Part shown: piece after piece, positions 58,916-64,000 of the stretch | Layout of the letters: each line of letters begins with the position of its first letter | How positions within the stretch are numbered: position 1 is the first letter of the stretch | Source: Antitrichia curtipendula | Taxonomy: Eukaryota > Streptophyta > Bryopsida > Hypnales > Leucodontaceae | Reading direction: 5' to 3' | Length of the DNA: 64,000 nucleotides | NCBI GenBank assembly: GCA_951230915.1 | Contig: OX579640.1 | Location: 25,316,981 to 25,380,980 of the forward strand | Notes under the pieces: generated by a model | Databases searched by the model: none | What the model was told of the DNA's origin: nothing | The model's input: only the letters and a program-made list of their open reading frames with translations | Translations under genes and position numbers: made by a program

Positions 58916-59744
58916 GCTACCTTCTTTCTATTGATACCTTAGTCCTTCCAAAAAGAGACTAGGACCGCCCTCTGGCGGTGGTGAAATGGTGGTCCGCTGA
59001 GGATCTAGAATTTTGGAAACTAGAGGGGCAGTAAAAAATGTGGGGACGTATATGTCTATAAAGAATGTGGGGATGCACTACAATTTCTATTTGAGAAGAA
59101 AGAGAAGCATTCGTACAATGTAGTAGTTCTAAAGTACTCTCTAGACATCCCAAATCCTAAACCTAATCTAAATGTTTGAAGCGATGTCCTGACGTCAAAG
59201 ACAAGAGCTCGGCGCAACAGAAGACGTCGCCCACGGTTTAGTACGGGCGCCCTGAACCATTCATCTGGACGAGTCAACACCTAGAAACTAGATCGCCCTT
59301 GCTGTTGGAGAGAGACCAAGTAGCCTGCTGGAGAGGCCAAAGGTCAGTTCCGGATAGGGGGAGGGCTGAAAAGCGCACTCAAAGAGAACGGCTAGAGAGA
59401 AATTCGAGAACGAAAGACATTCCGCTGGAGCATTAATTTCAAACCGCCTACTACAGGGTAGGATACTGATAAGCCCACTTTACGATATACGCAGTCGTCC
59501 ACAACTTCATTTACAATCCCGCCGAGGTGACGTCGACGCCTTCCTCCTCTGGGGCTACGGAACCGGAGCAAGAGCCCACTTCCTCCGTCATGTGGGTCCG
59601 TCGTCGCTTTGGGTGCCTCGTCATTTGCTGCGGACCGTCGCTGGCGGGCCCTTCCGGAGCGGAAACGCGGTGACGGCCCTACACAAGCATCGGTACCATC
59701 AGTGGGCATCATGTAATTTTCTTCCCTTTATTTTCTCTTGGAGA
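58916..59744. other. Region 3' of the FCP1-like gene, GC-richer, no firm gene
   Basis: Minus-strand open stretches at 59056-59280 and 59392-59712 (ATG near 59712, Arg/Gly/Ser-rich) follow the FCP1-like stop codon. They may be 3' exons or UTR. No domain is visible. Confidence 0.35.
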
Positions 59745-60686
59745 TCATCGGGGGATGAAATGATCGTTCCCGTGCCTAGTGTATCTTTTCACGACATCGG
59801 GATACTCCAGCAAGAGGGATCCGTCTTGCCATAAAGCGCACGCGCGCACTCTGAGTCCCAGCTTCGTCTGCCTCAGGGGAATGTCGGGGCCCCAACAAGA
59901 AGGGTTACTGGACACATATTGCGACACGCTAAGACCGGAATCTAGCAAGCTGCGGAGATACAAGGTCAACGTCTCCAACAGGATTCTGTCGTATTCGCTG
60001 CCGGCATAGGGCAACGGAAAAATGGCATTGTAGAGCGGATTAAGGATGGTGCTCTCGGGGGAGCAATCGACAAGCAAGGTGTTGGTGGAATTTGCCCTGA
60101 AGTTTGGTGCCCTGAACCTATCGCTGTCCAAGACGCCCTTGTGCAGGACTTTCAGCCACAACTGCCCCTCGGGATGATCGGGGAACTGAATGTAAATGTT
60201 CTCCTGGAGATCGGGATTGCAAGAGATGTGGAAGGGGTGCGCCGGGCAAGGCGTGTCTGGAACATGCGGGGGAGGTCTGCACCTACACGCATTCGCCAGC
60301 CCTCTATCGACTATGGAGATACACTCTTCAAGCGCCAGCACCCGCAAGGATTTTAAGCACTCTAGGCCGTGGAAGAGGAAATCCACCACTGGTTTGGCGA
60401 TTGCGGCGGGCAGTCTCGTCCACACGGACAAGTGGAACTTCTCGTCCAAGTTGTTCAAGAAATGGCGCATGTGCGGACGGCAGTAGAGGGTGTACTCGCC
60501 AAAGATGTGGCGTCTACTCGGGTTGTATTCCTCCTCCAACGGGGCCTCTCCCAAGGGCACATGATTGTGCAGGACTCGCTGGACGTGCTGGATTCGACAC
60601 AACACCCCCTCTACCTCCAGGATCACAAAATAACTGAAAGGGGGCAAAGTAACGGGAGGGGGCATCTCGGAAGCCGGCTGCGAAGC
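59745..60686 (-). CDS. FCP1/NIF-type phosphatase-like domain exon, catalytic Asp lost
   Basis: The last exon (minus strand) enters after TCTGCAG at 60687 in phase 0 and runs 314 codons to TGA at 59745. It aligns by motif with the FCP1/SCP/TIM50 HAD-phosphatase fold. The strand-1 block is FVILEVEGVL where active enzymes have DxDxT. Then come YCRPHMRHFLNNL and LSVWTRLPAAIAKPVVDFLF. The C-terminal block is LLVDCSPESTILNPLYNAI, then LPYAGSEYDRILLETLTLYL. Both catalytic aspartates are glutamate, so phosphatase activity is unlikely and a pseudo-enzyme or binding role is more plausible. It is probably the C-terminus of the protein encoded by the exons upstream to 64000. Confidence 0.75.
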   Translation of the reverse strand, partial: ASQPASEMPPPVTLPPFSYFVILEVEGVLCRIQHVQRVLHNHVPLGEAPLEEEYNPSRRHIFGEYTLYCRPHMRHFLNNLDEKFHLSVWTRLPAAIAKPVVDFLFHGLECLKSLRVLALEECISIVDRGLANACRCRPPPHVPDTPCPAHPFHISCNPDLQENIYIQFPDHPEGQLWLKVLHKGVLDSDRFRAPNFRANSTNTLLVDCSPESTILNPLYNAIFPLPYAGSEYDRILLETLTLYLRSLLDSGLSVSQYVSSNPSCWGPDIPLRQTKLGLRVRACALWQDGSLLLEYPDVVKRYTRHGNDHFIPR

Positions 60687-60898
60687 CTGCAGATGCGAAA
60701 CCCCATGCTCAAAGTGGACTTCAGAATGAATGACACCGGTCCACAACAACAAACACACGTGCTAATTGAGACGTGCCTCCTCTCTTTCTCATGGACGTGC
60801 TAATTCAATCGGACGTACTATTTCTAACGGACACGCATGCTCGATCTAGTCAAGCTAGATAAGAGAGTTGAAAGGAAATGGAGCCTCACCTTTCTTAC

Positions 60899-61072
60899 AT
60901 TCGTGAGGGTGGTGGCTGGGACCACAGGGACTGCTCGCACAATGGCATCGGGAGTGTCGACTTCCGCGGGGACGGTTGCCTTCGGGCAAGGGGATATCGG
61001 TCGACGGGGTGGAGCAACCAGAACAGGTGGGGACATTGCGGACTCGTCGCCCAATACAAGAGCTTTGTCACC
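60899..61072 (-). CDS. Linker exon of the FCP1-like gene
   Basis: This minus-strand exon enters after GGTTCAG at 61073 and leaves at ACGAAT|GTAAGA. It is 58 codons, phase 0 at both ends, and encodes an Ala/Pro/Val-rich linker (GDESAMSPPVLVAPPRRPI, AIVRAVPVVPATTLTN). It joins in frame to the FCP1-like exon. The link to the large upstream exon is not settled: that exon leaves in phase 1 or 2, so another small exon between about 61330 and 61410 is likely. Confidence 0.55.
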
Positions 61073-61459
61073 CTGAACCCAAAATGAAAAGAGTGTAACT
61101 ACATTGCACAAATCAATTGAAGAGAAAAACGTATTGCGAAATGGAATGCAGTCACCAGAGTGCAATTTATATTTGTCAACAACACATCCAATATATTACA
61201 AATATAACAATGTTTTACAGACGGACCCGCTCTCACAGAAGAGAATTTCACATCCTAAGCCCACGTCTACGCTCCATGAACATGACCACTCAAATCCTAG
61301 CAAAGACAAGAGAGCCCCTATGACTACGAACCCATGGCCCCGCGGACTCGCTAGGAGTTGGACAAATTCAAGGCTCCGGAGTAACGCCCTGACATAGCGT
61401 CCAGCTGTCCACACCTTCACGACAAACATAAAAGATGGGAGCTATGTCCAAGGGTTACC

Positions 61460-63800
61460 CACCGCGGGAGCCTCGTTGTCCTTGACCGGCGCCTCCTCCT
61501 GTGTCTCCGGGCTCTGTTGCGGAGCGATCGCGACCTGCATGTGGGGCATATTGCTCAGTCAAGCTAGAGAAGGACTGTTCCATATCTCTCAAGTCAACGT
61601 CCAGATCATAAGGGTCATCGTAAGGCATGCTAGGACAATGGGTGAGTTCAGGGACATGCGCAAACGGAAATTGACTGAGGGCCAGGTCATTGACGTCTGG
61701 CTCGAGAGTGACACTCACCCCGATTTGCGCTGCCTCTCCGGAGGCCAGGTGCCGGAGGCCGGACGCTGCGGACGCCGTTGCCGAAGCCGAGTTTGTGGAG
61801 ACTCCCGAGATGTTGTGGAGCTCGCTCGCAAGAGCGGGAATCAGAGAGACGGGTAGGGAAGGAGAAGGCGCCGTCTTGGAAGCATTCAATTGCGACTTCA
61901 TTTCCCTGATGAATTCCATGCTCTCCCTCCAAGCCACTGCGTTTTCCGCGTCCTTCTCGGCCTGTTTCCTCCTCTCCTCCGCGAGCTCCTTTTCCTTCAT
62001 TGCTTTCTTGGCCTTCCGCCTAGCCTTCTTCTCCGCCTCCTCTTGCAGCCTCTGTTCCCTCTCCCGCTCCATTTTCTCCTCCCTCAGCTTTAGTTGCCTC
62101 CTCTCTTCCTCCTTCTCCCTCCTTAGTGCATCGATTTCTTTGTAGTACTTGTCCATCTTTCCCGATTCCTTCCTCCTTATCTGTTTGGCAATTCTCTTCG
62201 CATATGCGACGTTGATCCCAACCTTGACGTCCGGCTTCACCTCCACAGTCCCCGCGTCCGAACTCCCCCCGGCCCCAGGTACAATCCCCGCGTCCGATGA
62301 AGAAGCAGCTTGGATGACCCTGAGAGTCTCGTCATACTCTTGCCTTAGCTTGGCCGAATCGGACAGCCTCGTCTCGAGATCCAGGTCATCCAGGTCGTCG
62401 AGTTCAATCGGGCAATCCCTAGAACTCTGCATGATTAGGGACAGATTCCGCATGTTAGCTCGAGCATGGGCCATCATTGCCAGCTCTTCAGGGGTGGCTT
62501 CAGGGAGTTCCAACTCAAGAGGGTCGACGTCGACCTGCACAAGCGTCAACGTCAAGACGCTCACTTCGTCTCTCACAGCGGACGGGGGACGGAGGGACTT
62601 CAAGTCTCTAACGATTGTCCGCAAGGACTGGATCCTCTCTGCCATCGTCTTCTCCGTTGGCTCGGCGGGGGTGTCAATGAGATCAACCCTCGTTTTATTC
62701 AAGTGCTCTTGCTGCTCTTCAGATAGTCAAGACCTCAACATGTCCAACTCTATCTGCAGGTCTTCGATCTGCATCCTCGATGGAGTGGGCGGCCTCTCCA
62801 ATTCCTCTAGATGAGAGCTTGCAACCGTAGCAGCTCTGAACGATGGAGTACGGGGAGCAGGAATGCGAAATAAGTGAGCTCGCACATCAGAGCGCCCGCC
62901 CTGAATTTGCTGGGATCGCGGAGGTCGGGTCCAGGACAGTGGGGAGAGGGAAGCAGGCAAGCGGGAACTCCGGGAAGGGACCAATCTAGAGTGGGCGCCC
63001 CCAAGTGCTTGAGATTGTCGAGGCGGTTCAGCAGGAGATACAGGATCAAATCCCCCGCCCTGATCTAATCCAGGCAGAGATGATTGTTGAGGACTGGGAT
63101 CAGACTGCCTGCTCTGATCTGCTCCGACTTGAGCAGGAGAAGACGCTGGAGGAATGGGATCAGACTGCCCGCTCTGATCTGCTCCAGCTTGAGAAGGAGC
63201 AAACGCTGCAGGAATCGGATCAGACCCCCCGCTCTGCTTTGCTCGGGCTTGAGATTGACACTCAAGAGTTATCGGATCAGATCGAACGCTCTGATCTGCT
63301 ACAGAAGGAGTGGAGTGAGACGGCGACGCCGGAGGAAGCGAATCCAAAGTCTCATTAGGTTGAGAGACTGGCTTTACATGCTCGCTCTGGCCAGGCTCCT
63401 CTGATTGCTGGGTTGCATCGTTAGCACCGTGATCAAGCGACGTCTCCCCTCTGATTTCCTGGTGGCCTTCCTCGTCTTGCCAATTTGCGGTCTTCTCATT
63501 CTGCTCATCTCCTTCCAGATCGTCCGCGCCGATGTTGGTTTGCTCGATTTTTTGAAGGTCGTTGTCCACGATGTTCAGGGCCTCGTCGGCTATCGTTTCC
63601 TCGACGGTAGGATTGGGCTCCTCGTCCAGCTCTAGCCGGGTGGCTTTCGCCGGTGTTGGCGTGACATATTCGTAGCATAATGTCCAACCGGGGACCAGAA
63701 TATCGGGCCACATTTCCGCACCTTTGCGGTTATGCATGGATTGACGCAGGAGGGCCTTCGGAGAGGCGATGATCAGAGTGACAGAGCTACGCGACAGCAT
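61460..63800 (-). CDS. Large coiled-coil/low-complexity exon of the FCP1-like gene
   Basis: This minus-strand exon starts after CCCGCAG at 63801 in phase 0 (MLSRSSVTLIIASPKALL, WPDILVPGWTLCYEYV). An acidic stretch follows, then 20-residue Ser/Asp/Pro repeats (ADQSGQSDPIPPA type, 60-bp units). A TGA at 62727 (LRS, stop, LSEEQQEHL) interrupts a frame otherwise continuous to about 61460. Past the stop lies a strong coiled coil at about 61940-62160 (KEEERRQLKLREEKMERERE). The donor is near GCG|GTGGGT or GG|GTAACC. One stop without frameshift resembles the state of the hAT-borne genes. The Val/Ile-rich opening may be the last strands of a Rossmann-like domain begun upstream. Confidence 0.55.
63000..63310 (-). 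repeat. 60-bp coding tandem repeats
   Basis: GATCTGCTCC-type units recur with an exact 60-bp period (GCTC at 63121, 63181 and 63241), encoding QSGQSDPIPPA-like 20-residue repeats. The outer copies are more diverged. Confidence 0.8.
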
Positions 63801-63911
63801 CTGCGGGCACACAATGGTTTTAATCATTTCTGGTATCACAATTTCTAGAACCCTCTACATCATGATGTGCACCAGCACAACTATGGAAACATAGCGGGGT
63901 TAGGTGCTCAC

Positions 63912-64000
63912 CGTACACGCTGAAATTGGCTTTGCTCCAGTGAAGACGAGCATTACGGTCCCCTGATCCCTACAGAACTTGTTGATGAAGCGCAGATACA
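63912..64000 (-). CDS. Upstream exon of the FCP1-like gene, cut by the window edge
   Basis: The minus-strand frame YLRFINKFCRDQGTVMLVF, then TGAKPISACT, ends at ACG|GTGAGC in phase 0. It fits the phase-0 start of the next exon at 63800. The intron is 63801-63911. Hydrophobic strand-like sequence continues into the next exon. Family unknown. Confidence 0.5.

Overview
The window looks like nuclear DNA of a land plant, most likely a non-seed plant close to mosses. It holds an intronless PPR-DYW gene with very regular moss-type P-L-S repeats, a gene with the PDF motif of plant organellar single-stranded DNA-binding proteins, GT-AG introns, TTTAGGG-like tracts and long AT-rich spacers full of transposons. 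This placement is an inference.

Layout. 1-4361: 3' end of a glutamine-rich protein gene, then exon-like segments of unidentified genes. 4393-8239: a pogo/Tc1-like DDE transposon with TA at both ends and a broken transposase. 8240-14297: AT-rich spacer with small terminal-inverted-repeat elements. 14298-17015 (-): the intact PPR-DYW gene. 17447-18237 (-): a small spliced PDF-motif gene without a visible OB fold. 18238-22509: no gene recognised. 22510-27608 (-), with a likely further exon near 29.7 kb: a large decayed gene of unknown family, split by a MITE and carrying several stops and one frameshift.

30792-46965 is the centrepiece: a 16.2-kb hAT transposon. It starts CAGGGTTGAC, ends with the inverse, and is flanked by a perfect 8-bp duplication TTCAAAGT. 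It sits inside a ~590-bp MITE whose uninterrupted sister copy lies at 51183-51769, so the empty site can be read in the same window. The element carries a hAT transposase and three other genes: a long C2CH-finger/coiled-coil/RING protein, a protein-kinase-like protein, and a second C2CH-finger protein related to the N-terminus of the RING protein. Five arrays of the GTCCG/CGGAC pentamer occupy both ends and three internal positions. Four of them lie upstream of the four genes, and three contain TATA-like boxes. All four genes keep very long open frames interrupted almost only by in-frame stops: the RING gene spans 1,169 codons with six internal stops and no frameshift.

47360-58337 is mostly AT-rich with no clear gene (MITE, hairpin, one pseudogene). 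58338-58915 holds two further long hairpins. 59745-64000 (-) is a GC-richer multi-exon gene whose last exon is an FCP1/NIF-type phosphatase domain with both catalytic aspartates replaced by glutamate.

The host genes that can be read point to organelle nucleic-acid biology (PPR-DYW, PDF motif). Most other coding sequence belongs to mobile elements. Protein assignments rest on motifs read by eye; no database search was possible.
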